64,000 nucleotides of DNA from Mycolicibacterium tusciae (GCF_002086795.1 NZ_MVIM01000021.1:35643-99642), one strand, 5' to 3'; positions 15,243 to 23,134 are shown, counted from the stretch's first letter. Program-made: numbers and translations. Notes: generated from the sequence alone by a model not told the origin.

Positions 15243-15883
15243 CCGACAGCCCCGTACCACTGGCCACCCACCACCACGCAGATCTGTCCATCGACCAGCG
15301 TCTCGCGCTGCGGACCGCCGCCACCCGACTCCACGACGAGTTCGGCGAGCACTTCGGCGTCGAGACCATTCAGCGGTTCCTGCACACCTCCTACGACCAA
15401 TTCGCCGGGCGCGCCACCGTTCCCAACTTCCTGCCGCTGCTGGCCGAACGATGGGCACGCCAACGCCTCACCGCCCTCGCTCGGGTCGAGGGCAAGATCA
15501 CCGACACCAAGCCCACCGTGCTGTTCCTGTGCACCCACAACGCAGGCCGCTCCCAGATGGCCCTCGGGTACTTCAACCACCTCGCCGGCGACGCAGGCGT
15601 CGCCTGGTCGGGTGGGTCCGAACCCGGCAACGAGATCAACCCGTCGGCCGTGCAGGCGATGGCCGAGGCCGGCATCGACATCACCCGCGAGTTCCCCAAA
15701 CCCTGGACCGACGAAATCGTCCAGGCCGCCGACGTCGTCGTCACCATGGGCTGCGGTGATGCCTGCCCCATCTTCCCCGGAAAGCGTTACGAAGAATGGG
15801 TACTGACCGACCCGCCGGCCAGACCGTCGACGCCGTACGTCCGATCCGCGACGATATTGAGGAGCGCGTCCGTCGTCTGCTGA
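15239..15883 (+). CDS. arsC: Arsenate reductase ArsC (LMW-phosphatase type with helical N-domain), C-terminus frameshifted
   Basis: An N-terminal three-helix domain (residues 15-85, DQRLALRTAATRLHDEFGEHFG) precedes an LMW phosphatase-like domain with the P-loop LFLCTHNAGRSQMA (Cys98, Arg104), GGSEPGNEINPSAVQAM and MGCGDACPIFPGKRYEEWVL. This is the mycothiol/mycoredoxin-linked actinobacterial ArsC architecture. After LTDPP the frame turns to ARPSTPYVRSATI and stops at 15883. The neighbouring frame reads AGQTVDAVRPIRDDIEERV and on to a TGA at 15910-15912, exactly the expected C-terminal helix. A one-base loss near 15813 explains it. The catalytic loop is intact, but the last helix is replaced, so activity is uncertain. 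Confidence 0.85.
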   Translation: MTDSPVPLATHHHADLSIDQRLALRTAATRLHDEFGEHFGVETIQRFLHTSYDQFAGRATVPNFLPLLAERWARQRLTALARVEGKITDTKPTVLFLCTHNAGRSQMALGYFNHLAGDAGVAWSGGSEPGNEINPSAVQAMAEAGIDITREFPKPWTDEIVQAADVVVTMGCGDACPIFPGKRYEEWVLTDPPARPSTPYVRSATILRSASVVC

Positions 15884-15925
15884 CCGAGCTCGGCATCACC
15901 CCCGTCGCCTGACCGATAGAACATC

Positions 15926-16351
15926 ATGACCGAAACCCCCACGCCCTCTGTGCTATTCGTCTGTGTGAAGAACGGCGGCAAGTCGCAAATGGCCGCAGGC
16001 CTCATGCGTGAAATCGCAGGCGACGCCGTGCAGGTGTATTCGGCGGGCACCAAGCCCGGCAGTGCCATCAACGAGCTCTCCGCCCAGGCGCTCGCGGAGG
16101 TCGGCATCGACATCAGCAAGGAGACACCCAAGCCCATCGACATCCAGCTCCTGCGCGACGTCGACATCGTGGTCACCTTGGGTCGCGAGGCCCACGTCGA
16201 GCCGGTCGACGGCACCAGTTTCGAGAACTGGGAGACCGATGAACCCTTCGAGCGTGGCGTCGACGGCATCGAACGGATGCGACTGGTCCGCGACGACATC
16301 ACAGAACGAGTCGCCGATCTCCTCAAACGCATAGAGACCCTGATGTCCTAG
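15926..16351 (+). CDS. arsC: Second ArsC-like LMW phosphatase-family protein, 141 aa
   Basis: Short single-domain LMW phosphatase fold: PSVLFVCVKNGGKSQMAAGL (Cys13), YSAGTKPGSAINELSAQAL, the product-side motif DIVVTLGREAHVEPVDG and FENWETDEPF. The P-loop is C-x5-K rather than the canonical C-x5-R (Lys19), a variant I associate with actinobacterial ArsC1'-type proteins, though its chemistry may differ from the larger ArsC upstream. It begins 13 bases after the true frame of the preceding arsC ends, so the two are co-transcribed. Together they give two arsenate-reductase candidates, one damaged. Confidence 0.88.
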   Translation: MTETPTPSVLFVCVKNGGKSQMAAGLMREIAGDAVQVYSAGTKPGSAINELSAQALAEVGIDISKETPKPIDIQLLRDVDIVVTLGREAHVEPVDGTSFENWETDEPFERGVDGIERMRLVRDDITERVADLLKRIETLMS

Positions 16352-16401
16352 TTCTGGTCTTGCATAGTGGCGTGCCGCGCACAGGTGATGAGGTGGCGGC
16401 C

Positions 16402-16433
16402 TTGACCCGGTAGTTGGGTACAGGGTTCATGCT
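16402..16433 (+). promoter_or_regulatory. MerR-type promoter/operator
   Basis: A -35 TTGACC (16402-16407) and a -10-like CATGCT (16428-16433) are separated by 20 bases, the overlong spacing that MerR activators correct. Between them ACCCGGTA (16405-16412) and TACAGGGT (16419-16426) form a dyad with 7 of 8 matching bases. The leader to the merR start is only a few bases, and merR itself would be read from this promoter. Confidence 0.65.
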
Positions 16434-16439
16434 GGTGGG

Positions 16440-16844
16440 GTGAGAACCAGCGAGGTCGCTACGCAGGCGCAGGTCAACACCCAAACGTTGCGGTACTACG
16501 AACGCCGGGGACTGCTGCCCGAACCCGAGCGGACTCGCTCCGGGTACCGCGCCTACACCGCGGACGCGGTGCGGGTAGTGCGCTTCATCAAGCGTGCCCA
16601 ACAACTCGGCTTCACCCTCGATGACATCGAGGACCTGTTGCACCTGGCCCACGGCGGATCCGCGTCGTGCGAGGAGACGCGGGCCATGGCCCGCACCCGT
16701 ATCACCGATCTGCAACGGCGCATCGACGAACTTGTTGGCATGCGCGATGCACTGGCCCGCCTCATCGACACCTGCGGTCAGCCCCGAGCCGAACGGAACT
16801 GCCCGATCCTGCTGGACATCGAAACCGCCGCCGCGCAACGCTAA
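16440..16844 (+). CDS. merR: Mercury-responsive MerR-family activator, 134 aa
   Basis: N-terminal MerR helix-turn-helix: MRTSEVATQAQVNTQTLRYYERRGLLPEPERT, with GYRAYTADAVRVVRFIKRAQ. The dimer helix follows and the three Hg(II) ligands of MerR are all in place: Cys77 (ASCEET), Cys112 (DTCGQ) and Cys121 (RNCPIL). GTG at 16440 is the first start and the promoter dyad ends 14 bases earlier. It heads an operon with the thioredoxin-fold gene and merB (19 and 3 base gaps), unlike Gram-negative mer loci where merR is divergent. Confidence 0.95.
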   Translation: MRTSEVATQAQVNTQTLRYYERRGLLPEPERTRSGYRAYTADAVRVVRFIKRAQQLGFTLDDIEDLLHLAHGGSASCEETRAMARTRITDLQRRIDELVGMRDALARLIDTCGQPRAERNCPILLDIETAAAQR

Positions 16845-16863
16845 CCGCACTGGAGTGATCACC

Positions 16864-17154
16864 ATGCGTGTTGAAGTTCTCACCTCACCCGGATGCCCCA
16901 ACGCCGCCGCCGCCAAAGAAACGGTCGCGGCCTGCCTGGCCACCCTCGCCCTCGACCTGCCGATCATCGAGCGCGTCGGGCGCTATCCCTCACCGACCAT
17001 CCTCGTTGACGGCATCGACGTGATGCGCCCCGAGGACGGCGAGCCGACCGGCGACGCCTGCCGACTAGACCTGCCCACACCTCGACGTGTGCTCGACGCG
17101 CTGCGAGGTCACCGAAGCAGTCCTGTCCAACCGCCGCCACCTTCAACGGAGTAA
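16864..17154 (+). CDS. Thioredoxin-fold protein of the mer operon, 96 aa
   Basis: Residues 1-60 show a thioredoxin-like start, MRVEVLTSPGCPNAAAAKETVAACL, with CPNA in the place of CxxC (only the first Cys is kept), then YPSPTILVDGIDVMRPE, which is the cis-Pro strand of the fold. A second Cys pair is not present, but Cys in DACRLDL near 70 could serve. It lies between merR and merB, the position I associate with a small accessory protein of actinobacterial organomercury loci. It may deliver Hg(II) or thiols to MerB; this is inference. ATG at 16864 follows ggag (16852-16856). Confidence 0.75.
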   Translation: MRVEVLTSPGCPNAAAAKETVAACLATLALDLPIIERVGRYPSPTILVDGIDVMRPEDGEPTGDACRLDLPTPRRVLDALRGHRSSPVQPPPPSTE

Positions 17155-17157
17155 CCG

Positions 17158-17793
17158 ATGCCCGACCAGTCCGAGACCCCCCAGTCAGTCGCCGCCTCGG
17201 TCGAACAGCTGCCGCCCGCGATCCGCGAACTCCACCGAGCCGTGCTGCGCGGCTTCCGCGACAGCGCACAGGTCCATCGCGACGACCTGAACCCGACCGC
17301 TGCCGCCCTCGGCGTCGACCTCGACGATGCGCTGCAGCAACTCGGCAGCGCCGACCTCGTCCACACCGCACCCGACGGACAGATCGACATCGCCTACCCC
17401 TTCGCGCGACGACCCACCCGCCACAGCGTCCACCTCACCGGCCACCCGCCGGCCGCAGCAATGTGCGCGATCGACGCGCTCGGCATCCCGTTGATGACCG
17501 GCACCGAAGGCGTCATCGACTCCACGGACCCGACCACCGGGACACCCATCCGGGTCCACCTCCGCGATCACGAATGGACCTGGCATCCCGCCACCACCGT
17601 CGTCGTAATCGCCCACACCGACTGCTGCGGAACCCTGGCCGATACCCTCTGCGGTTCGATCAACTTTCACGCTGACCAGAACCACGCGCAGTCCTACCTC
17701 GACAACCACCCCGAACTGCATGGCCACATCGTCGACCAGGCCGACGCCATCGCCTTGGCCGACAGCGCCTTCCGACACTTACTCGCCAGCTGA
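17158..17793 (+). CDS. merB: Organomercurial lyase (alkylmercury lyase), 211 aa
   Basis: MerB protonolyses the carbon-mercury bond, releasing Hg(II). The N-terminal helical winged domain (residues 1-75) is followed by RRPTRHSVHLTG and the catalytic CxxD in AAMCAIDALGIPLM (Cys103, Asp106). The second catalytic Cys is Cys165 in TLCGSINFHADQNHAQSYL, after an unusual Cys-Cys at 156-157. The length matches the family. It starts 3 bases after the preceding gene. No merA, merT or merP is present, so the Hg(II) produced would need another reductase or thiol buffering. Confidence 0.95.
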   Translation: MPDQSETPQSVAASVEQLPPAIRELHRAVLRGFRDSAQVHRDDLNPTAAALGVDLDDALQQLGSADLVHTAPDGQIDIAYPFARRPTRHSVHLTGHPPAAAMCAIDALGIPLMTGTEGVIDSTDPTTGTPIRVHLRDHEWTWHPATTVVVIAHTDCCGTLADTLCGSINFHADQNHAQSYLDNHPELHGHIVDQADAIALADSAFRHLLAS

Positions 17794-17898
17794 CGAACCA
17801 TCCGACACCCGTCCCATCTCGTCGCCGTCTCGACGTAGGTACACACCACAATCGAGCCGTCTCGTTGCCCCTGAGCGAACCAGCGTCAGAAGGCGGTG

Positions 17899-18588
17899 TC
17901 ACTCCTCATGATGATCATCACCGTCAGTGTCGTGTGCCGGATCCGTTGCGGGAGGCGGAGCTTCGACAGGAGCCGGAGCCGCGGGTGGGCGGATCACCTC
18001 CGCAATCGGCTCCGGATGATTTTGGTGGCCATTTTCGTGTCCGATGCCCGGCTTGTGGTGTTCGGCTTCTGCGCCGGCCGGCGCATGGTGGCCGTGCTGC
18101 AGACCCGAAGCCACTCCTACCGTTGCCGCTGCAGCGATCACGGAGCCGGCGCCGAGGAGCACAATCACGTTCGAAAACGCTGATATCTGCTCGGGTTGAC
18201 GGCCTCGGTACCACACCCAGCCAGCTCCCATCACGACGTAGACCTCGAGCAGCAGTGCGCAGAGGCCGGCGGCTTGTACCAACTCGGGTTCTCCGGCGTT
18301 TGGACCGAACGGCGCCCCCGCGGTCCGAGACAGGGCCCAAAGCGCGGCGGCACCGACATTGGCCGCGATCCCAGCGGCGAGCACTGCCGTCGTCGGCCGA
18401 GCCAGCACCACTCGCGCCCAAATCAGTTGAAACAGCGCGATTGAGACAAAAAACAGCCCTGCCGGCATCCACTCTTGCCAGTGTGTCGGCACGACGGCGA
18501 AGTGAATAACCGCTGCGCCGAGTGAAGCGATCGCCGCGAGACGAGCAGCCAGTCTGCTGTCGGTCTTCTTCGCTGCTCTCGGTGCCAT
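17899..18588 (-). CDS. Membrane protein with His-rich C-terminal tail, 229 aa
   Basis: Five or so membrane segments lie between residues 15 and 150, including ASLGAAVIHFAVVPTHWQEWMPAGLFFVSIALFQLIW and ALLLEVYVVMGAGWVWY. The 75-residue tail is rich in His, Asp, Glu and Pro (HGHHAPAGAEAEHHKPG, then HENGHQNHPEP and a terminal DGDDHHEE), a typical metal buffer. The family is seen in actinobacteria near copper and mercury genes but I know no proven function. It converges with merB, 105 bases apart. Start ATG at 18588. Confidence 0.75.
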   Translation of the reverse strand: MAPRAAKKTDSRLAARLAAIASLGAAVIHFAVVPTHWQEWMPAGLFFVSIALFQLIWARVVLARPTTAVLAAGIAANVGAAALWALSRTAGAPFGPNAGEPELVQAAGLCALLLEVYVVMGAGWVWYRGRQPEQISAFSNVIVLLGAGSVIAAAATVGVASGLQHGHHAPAGAEAEHHKPGIGHENGHQNHPEPIAEVIRPPAAPAPVEAPPPATDPAHDTDGDDHHEE

Positions 18589-19417
18589 CCGTCCGATGAT
18601 GACATGGCCCGTTCAAGCCTTGATGAACTGACATCACATCTCAATCGCACTGAGATTTCCCCGTCACCGTCTCTCGCTTACCAAATGGGGCACGCACCGC
18701 GTTGGAAATTGTCACAGAGACGAACTGAGTGCGGCGGGTCTGGCGCTGCGCCCGATATTGCGTCGTTGCGTCAAGGCAAGGCAAGGCAGTCGGGTGTTAT
18801 CGGATGTTGTACTAGCGGGATGTTGGTAGTGGCAGCGTCGGCTGTGCAGTGCCGCGCGATCTGGGTAAGTCGAAAACTTTGGATCGTCTGCGCCGGCTTT
18901 AAGGCTGACGTGGTTTTTGCGGGTGAAAATGCGGTGGTGGACCAAGCTATGGGAATGGTTCAATCCCAGTATCGCGCACCATGTTTGACGCAGGTGAGAA
19001 TCTATTTCTTAGACCGGAATAGGCCAGCATGAATTGCATGTGAACTGGTCATGCAGGGCGCTAGCAACCCACCTGAGAGGTACGTAGCCGTGACCACCAC
19101 ACCTATCGCCCCGAGCTGGGCGTCGGGCGCCGGGCCCGCGAGTACGAGGCGCGCGCTGTCCGCTGCCCCAATTTGAAACGCCGCACCCGGGCAGGCGTGC
19201 GAGGGCCCGCTCAACGGGTTTCATCTGAATACGACCCACCGATACCGCATGACGGTCGCCCAGGAGCGGAGAGCTTTGCCGGGTTGCTCATCGAGAGCGC
19301 GGAATTGGTGCGCTCGACATCCAGGCCGGCGCGGATACCGCCTCGACTGCTTACCCCACTCGGCCCGCCACTCCACTCTTCGGTTGGGGTCAAACTCGTC
19401 CGGGCGGCGCTTAGGTG
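18589..19417. other. 829-base gene-free stretch between the mer genes and the toxin-antitoxin locus
   Basis: Frames such as 18604-19032 plus lack ribosome sites and motifs. Composition is lower in GC than the flanks. I see no transposase fragment, tRNA or repeat beyond a short AAGGC triplication near 18774-18788. Confidence 0.45.
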
Positions 19418-19816
19418 CTAGCCCATCCAGTCGTCGGCGATGTCGAAGGGCTGAGTCCAGCTCTTTAGCGTGGCGGCGATGTCCTGCACGCCCTTCTGGC
19501 CTTCAGCGACATCAACGACCAGGGCAACGATGTCGCCCTGATCGGTGGAAATCGTGTAGCCATTGAACATGTAGAATATCGCCGTTGACGCCCAAGCCGT
19601 GCGCTTGTTCCCGTCCACAAACGGATGATTCCGCGCTAATGCGTGCAGCAGTGCAGCAGCCTTCTCGTGCACAGTCGGGTAGGCATCCTCGCCGAATGCG
19701 CTCGACTGAGGCCGTATGGCAGCGGCTTCGAGCAGACCAAAGTCGCGGAGCTTATCCGGTCCCACGAAGTGGGCATTTACGTCTTGGATCTCATCTGTAG
19801 TCAGGAACGTTGTCAT
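19418..19816 (-). CDS. doc: Doc-type Fic-fold death-on-curing toxin, 132 aa
   Basis: The core motif HPFVDGNKRTAW at residues 64-75 matches the Doc consensus HxFxxGNKR. TTDEIQDVNAHFVGP at the start and GLLEAAAIRPQSSAFGEDAYPTV are the helices leading to it. Doc phosphorylates elongation factor Tu and stops translation. It lies 33 bases downstream of its antitoxin gene on the same strand, the normal order. Its antitoxin is ribbon-helix-helix rather than Phd, a known mixed pairing. Confidence 0.93.
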   Translation of the reverse strand: MTTFLTTDEIQDVNAHFVGPDKLRDFGLLEAAAIRPQSSAFGEDAYPTVHEKAAALLHALARNHPFVDGNKRTAWASTAIFYMFNGYTISTDQGDIVALVVDVAEGQKGVQDIAATLKSWTQPFDIADDWMG

Positions 19817-19849
19817 CGCGTTTCTTCGGGTTAGACGAGGATCTGCAGG

Positions 19850-20080
19850 TCACAGATCCTTAAGCTTGTCGAGCGCAATCGCGTGTTGATCAAGCACCTT
19901 CTCGAACGCGGCGCGTACTACGTCGGTGCGGCCGTGAACTTTCAGGTATTCGACAAGCGCACGCTTTATCACTTCGTTCCCGGAGGTCTCCGTGACAAAC
20001 GCGTAGTTCTTTAGAGCGTCTGCAAGCTCTACAGGCAGACGCAGAGTTACCCCTACTGTCCTCTGGTCTTGATCGGTCAT
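19850..20080 (-). CDS. Ribbon-helix-helix antitoxin, 76 aa
   Basis: The beta strand and two helices, RTVGVTLRLPVELADALKNYAFVTETSGNEVIKRALVEYLK at residues 7-46, form a CopG/Arc-type DNA-binding domain, and the C-terminal 28 residues (VVRAAFEKVLDQHAIALDKLKDL) would wrap Doc. It precedes doc, so the pair is a toxin-antitoxin operon. The ATG at 20080 is followed upstream by a 12-base tandem repeat and a perfect 20-base palindrome where the antitoxin complex probably binds. Confidence 0.88.
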   Translation of the reverse strand: MTDQDQRTVGVTLRLPVELADALKNYAFVTETSGNEVIKRALVEYLKVHGRTDVVRAAFEKVLDQHAIALDKLKDL

Positions 20081-20092
20081 GGCTGAATCTCT

Positions 20093-20140
20093 CGGTGTGT
20101 GTGTCGGTGTGTGTGTCGGTGTGTGTGTCGGTGTGTGTGT
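20093..20140. repeat. Tandem repeat, 12-base unit CGGTGTGTGTGT, four exact copies
   Basis: Four identical copies run from 20093 to 20140, followed by the partly matching cgatgtcggtgtgcg. The array lies in the 5' leader of the antitoxin, between the start at 20080 and the palindrome at 20166. Slippage would change the promoter to start distance. Confidence 0.9.
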
Positions 20141-20165
20141 CGATGTCGGTGTGCGTTGTTGGATG

Positions 20166-20185
20166 ACACCATGATGTCATGGTGT
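20166..20185. promoter_or_regulatory. Perfect palindrome, probable toxin-antitoxin operator
   Basis: ACACCATGA (20166-20174) and TCATGGTGT (20177-20185) form 9-base arms around TG. It lies 85 bases before the antitoxin start. Ribbon-helix-helix antitoxins bind such sites to repress their operon. Confidence 0.65.
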
Positions 20186-20431
20186 GTCCTACATTGTCCA
20201 CCGTCATCATTATTGACACGGCGCAGGTCAGAGGCGGTTTCCGCAACACATCGGTATAGACATACAGCTCAGCCGTACCTACGGCACCATGTCGGTGCCG
20301 ATCGCTACAGTTCCCGCTCTAGGTAATGCAGCGCCCGAAGCCGTCGTGCCCATAAGGAAGTTGGACCAGGAACTGGGGAAGCGCGCGCATGAGCAACGGG
20401 AGCGCGCCACCTATCAAGCGAGGGGGAAACG

Positions 20432-21565
20432 ATGTACCTGCACAGTCGAACAAGGCGGTGGCTCAGCGTCCTGCGAAAGGCGGAGGTCAATACACGTCTT
20501 GCCGTCGATCAAATTCGTCAGTTGGCTGAAGCACGGAAGCAGTACGGCGATCGCGTCCGCGCCCTCAATGAACAAGACAAGCGTGTGCTCATCCTTGAAG
20601 CGAGCGACTCCATCGCCTTGACCCTTGAGAGTCAGCCGCCGGCGCCTGGCTCATGGCTCGCCGAAACCCTCCACGCCGTCATCGATGCATACGGCGGCTT
20701 GTCTTATGGCGACGACTTTATCGGCAGCATTGATAATCTGCGGGTCGCTATAGAGGCCGCGATACCGCCGTTAGCCGAGCGCGTCACGGAACCTGACACC
20801 TCGATCGACGATCTTGTCTCTGAACTTGAGCGCGCAATGCTCGTGTCCCTCTTGGTGACCCTGACGTCGCATAACGTGCTCGTCGAAAAGGTGAGCGATT
20901 GGGAGCAGCCACACCGAAGATTTATGCAAGGAGGGAATGTTCCCGGCGATGTCGGCCACTACTTCGAGGTCAGGACCTTCACCTATGTCGACGGTCCAGG
21001 CAGTGGACTTGTCCATATGCAAGAACTCATCTCGGCAATAGATGCAGGCACCCTAATGTGGGTAGGAGGTACGGGCCGTGAGGAGCTCGACAACTACCCT
21101 GAAGTACAAGCAGTGGCGTACGCACAGTGGTTCACCTATGTGTTCGCACTTTGGGAAGAGCAATTTCGAGGCCGAATCGCGGCCTGCTTCAATCAGATCG
21201 GTGAAGCGCGGATTCGCGGAAGCGACATACTGATCGACTACTTCGGCGACATCCGCTTGATCCGTAATGACTTCGTGCACAACAAAGGCATCTGTAAAGA
21301 ATCCGCGAACCTTAGGTTCCTTGATTGGGGACTAGTTCGCGGTCAACCAATCGAAATCAACGCCGCACAGATGATGTCCCTGATCGAACTATTTCCTCGC
21401 AACGAACTCCGCACTGCGCCGACACCGCAACCCCCAGGAGACGCCCAACGAGTGCCCGGCAAAGTTCACCCGCAGCTTCTTGAGGATGTACAGGAAAGGG
21501 CGCAAGACCTGGGGCTCAACGACCACCAGTTGCTCGACGCGGCGTTGAGAGTATGGCTAGCCTAG
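20432..21565 (+). CDS. Uncharacterised protein with HEPN-type RNxxxH motif, 377 aa (N-terminus uncertain)
   Basis: Mostly helical. Helix-rich residues 35-290 end with DIRLIRNDFVHNKGICKE, in which R278-N279-D280-F281-V282-H283 matches the RNxxxH catalytic motif of HEPN ribonucleases. The C-terminus (HPQLLEDVQERAQDLGLNDHQLLDAALRVWL) looks like a short adaptor or DNA-binding helix pair. The first 25 residues (RTRRWLSVLRKAE) are unlike the rest, and an overlapping frame from ATG 20389 (MSNGSAPPIKRGGNDV) to 20529 looks more natural, so a frameshift or a different start is possible. The gaggggg before 20432 supports that ATG. Faces the AlbA_2 protein gene, which ends 54 bases away. Confidence 0.65.
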   Translation: MYLHSRTRRWLSVLRKAEVNTRLAVDQIRQLAEARKQYGDRVRALNEQDKRVLILEASDSIALTLESQPPAPGSWLAETLHAVIDAYGGLSYGDDFIGSIDNLRVAIEAAIPPLAERVTEPDTSIDDLVSELERAMLVSLLVTLTSHNVLVEKVSDWEQPHRRFMQGGNVPGDVGHYFEVRTFTYVDGPGSGLVHMQELISAIDAGTLMWVGGTGREELDNYPEVQAVAYAQWFTYVFALWEEQFRGRIAACFNQIGEARIRGSDILIDYFGDIRLIRNDFVHNKGICKESANLRFLDWGLVRGQPIEINAAQMMSLIELFPRNELRTAPTPQPPGDAQRVPGKVHPQLLEDVQERAQDLGLNDHQLLDAALRVWLA

Positions 21566-21619
21566 CTGCGAACCCCCGGGCCTAGCGCCGATGCACAACG
21601 GAGACACCCGATTCCGCGA

Positions 21620-23134
21620 CTAGACCTGTGGCGGTCGATGGTGTTCGACCCACAGCCTGACACTCGGCGGCATGTCCCACCATCGGCCACCGTAGTTAAT
21701 TGCCGACTGCTGGATTGCGATCTCGTACATCCTGAAGATGGCTTCGGCGATTGCGGTGTCGTCCGCATCGGGAAAAAGATGTGTCCTAACTTCTGGGTTG
21801 GCGACTATGAGTTGGGCCATCGGCTTGGCGCGTTCTTCATCGAACGCCGCCGACGACGGGTATCCGGAGCCATGTCCTGTACCCATCGCGGCAACGACGA
21901 AACAATACGCGATGTCGAACTCGCACAACGAGTTAAGGGCGACATCGCTGCCGGTGATCTCCTCAGCGGGTACCTGCGTATCTGCAAGATCCGGCCGCAT
22001 GGCCGGATGCTCAACCATGAGTTCACGTGCCGCAGAGATAATGAATCCGCCACGGGGATCCTCGGTGAGGTTGGCTCGCGAGGCAAGAGTCTGACCATGC
22101 CGAATCCACGACGACCAGACGTAATCGTCGCCATAGGTTTCAGACGGAACGGGGCGCAGCGTCAACGAGGTAATCGTGTCCCACGCCTCCAATCGAACCG
22201 CAAGACCACCGACCACGTAGAGACGCTCCACAACGGCAAGGCGTTTGCGGTTCGCATCGTCGTCGAGATCGAGCTTCTTGTACACGCCGAGAAGTTTCTC
22301 GATCGCATCATCGACGAGATCGGAGCGTTCGAAGTAGAGGCATTGGGCGCAATAGACCGTCCACTTATTGAGTGCATGGTTGAAGTCCTCAAGGTCGCTC
22401 GATCCAATGGGACCGCATAGGGCCCGCATGAACTGGCGGAGGCGAACTTCGTCGTCGGACTCCAGGAGCGTGGCTATCGCGCCCGCAAACGTCGGTTCAT
22501 CCATCTCCATTAAGAGCGGCACATCGATTGCATTGCCCGAAGATGACGACGCTTGCGCGGCGACAAACTGGCTCAACACGGTCTGCGCAGCCGCAGCACC
22601 CTCGTCGCGATGCTGCTTCGCGAAGTCGGACAAGATGTCCTGCCAGTGCGCGTAGCGGATGGGCACGTTTTCGGGGCCCTCTCGGACGAAGATTTCACCC
22701 TTACGAAAGACGGTTTGCATCTTCCCGTTTGCGTCGGCGTATTGGCCATCCTTGCTGAACGGGACTGGCAGACCGCGGTTTTGAATGTAGACCACCGCGA
22801 TTTCGTTGCCAGCTTGCTCCTGCACCTGCACGAGGACGTGTACATCGGCCTCGACGTACCCGCGGATCAGGGCGCCGATCCGAGACCCGTCGAACCGGCT
22901 CCGGTCCGGGATGGTCCCGACAGGCATACAGGGGTTGCCGGAGTCGTCAACGCCGATCAAGATGTAGCCACCTGGCGGGCGGTTCGACATCGTCACCGCA
23001 TCCTTGACGAACTTCAACTTGTCCTCGTTGTCGGCCAGGTTGACCTTGGCCTTCAAGTCAAGATGGGTTTCTTCTGGGTTGCCCAGAAGCTCGCGTAGCT
23101 TCTCGGGATCAGTCCGTCCGTCCGGAACGATCAA
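21620..23134 (-). CDS. AlbA_2/Schlafen-type protein, 504 aa
   Basis: Residues 14-160 match the AlbA_2 (divergent AAA_4, Schlafen core) domain: EETHLDLKAKVNLADNEDKLKFVKDAVTMSN, then GGYILIGVDDSGN and a GxI segment, with VEADVHVLVQVQ and GEIFVREGPENVPIRYAHW completing it. The remaining 340 residues are helical with TPR-like spacing and no motif I can name. Schlafen-like domains are found in tRNA-cleaving nucleases and in bacterial defence proteins. The start is TTG at 23134, as no ATG or GTG is in frame near the N-terminus. Convergent with the RNxxxH protein. A shared defence role is inference. Confidence 0.75.
   Translation of the reverse strand: MIVPDGRTDPEKLRELLGNPEETHLDLKAKVNLADNEDKLKFVKDAVTMSNRPPGGYILIGVDDSGNPCMPVGTIPDRSRFDGSRIGALIRGYVEADVHVLVQVQEQAGNEIAVVYIQNRGLPVPFSKDGQYADANGKMQTVFRKGEIFVREGPENVPIRYAHWQDILSDFAKQHRDEGAAAAQTVLSQFVAAQASSSSGNAIDVPLLMEMDEPTFAGAIATLLESDDEVRLRQFMRALCGPIGSSDLEDFNHALNKWTVYCAQCLYFERSDLVDDAIEKLLGVYKKLDLDDDANRKRLAVVERLYVVGGLAVRLEAWDTITSLTLRPVPSETYGDDYVWSSWIRHGQTLASRANLTEDPRGGFIISAARELMVEHPAMRPDLADTQVPAEEITGSDVALNSLCEFDIAYCFVVAAMGTGHGSGYPSSAAFDEERAKPMAQLIVANPEVRTHLFPDADDTAIAEAIFRMYEIAIQQSAINYGGRWWDMPPSVRLWVEHHRPPQV

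Noticed and set aside
20093..20140. Possible CRISPR-like array
   Set aside because: The 12-base units are contiguous with no spacers, so it is a simple tandem repeat.
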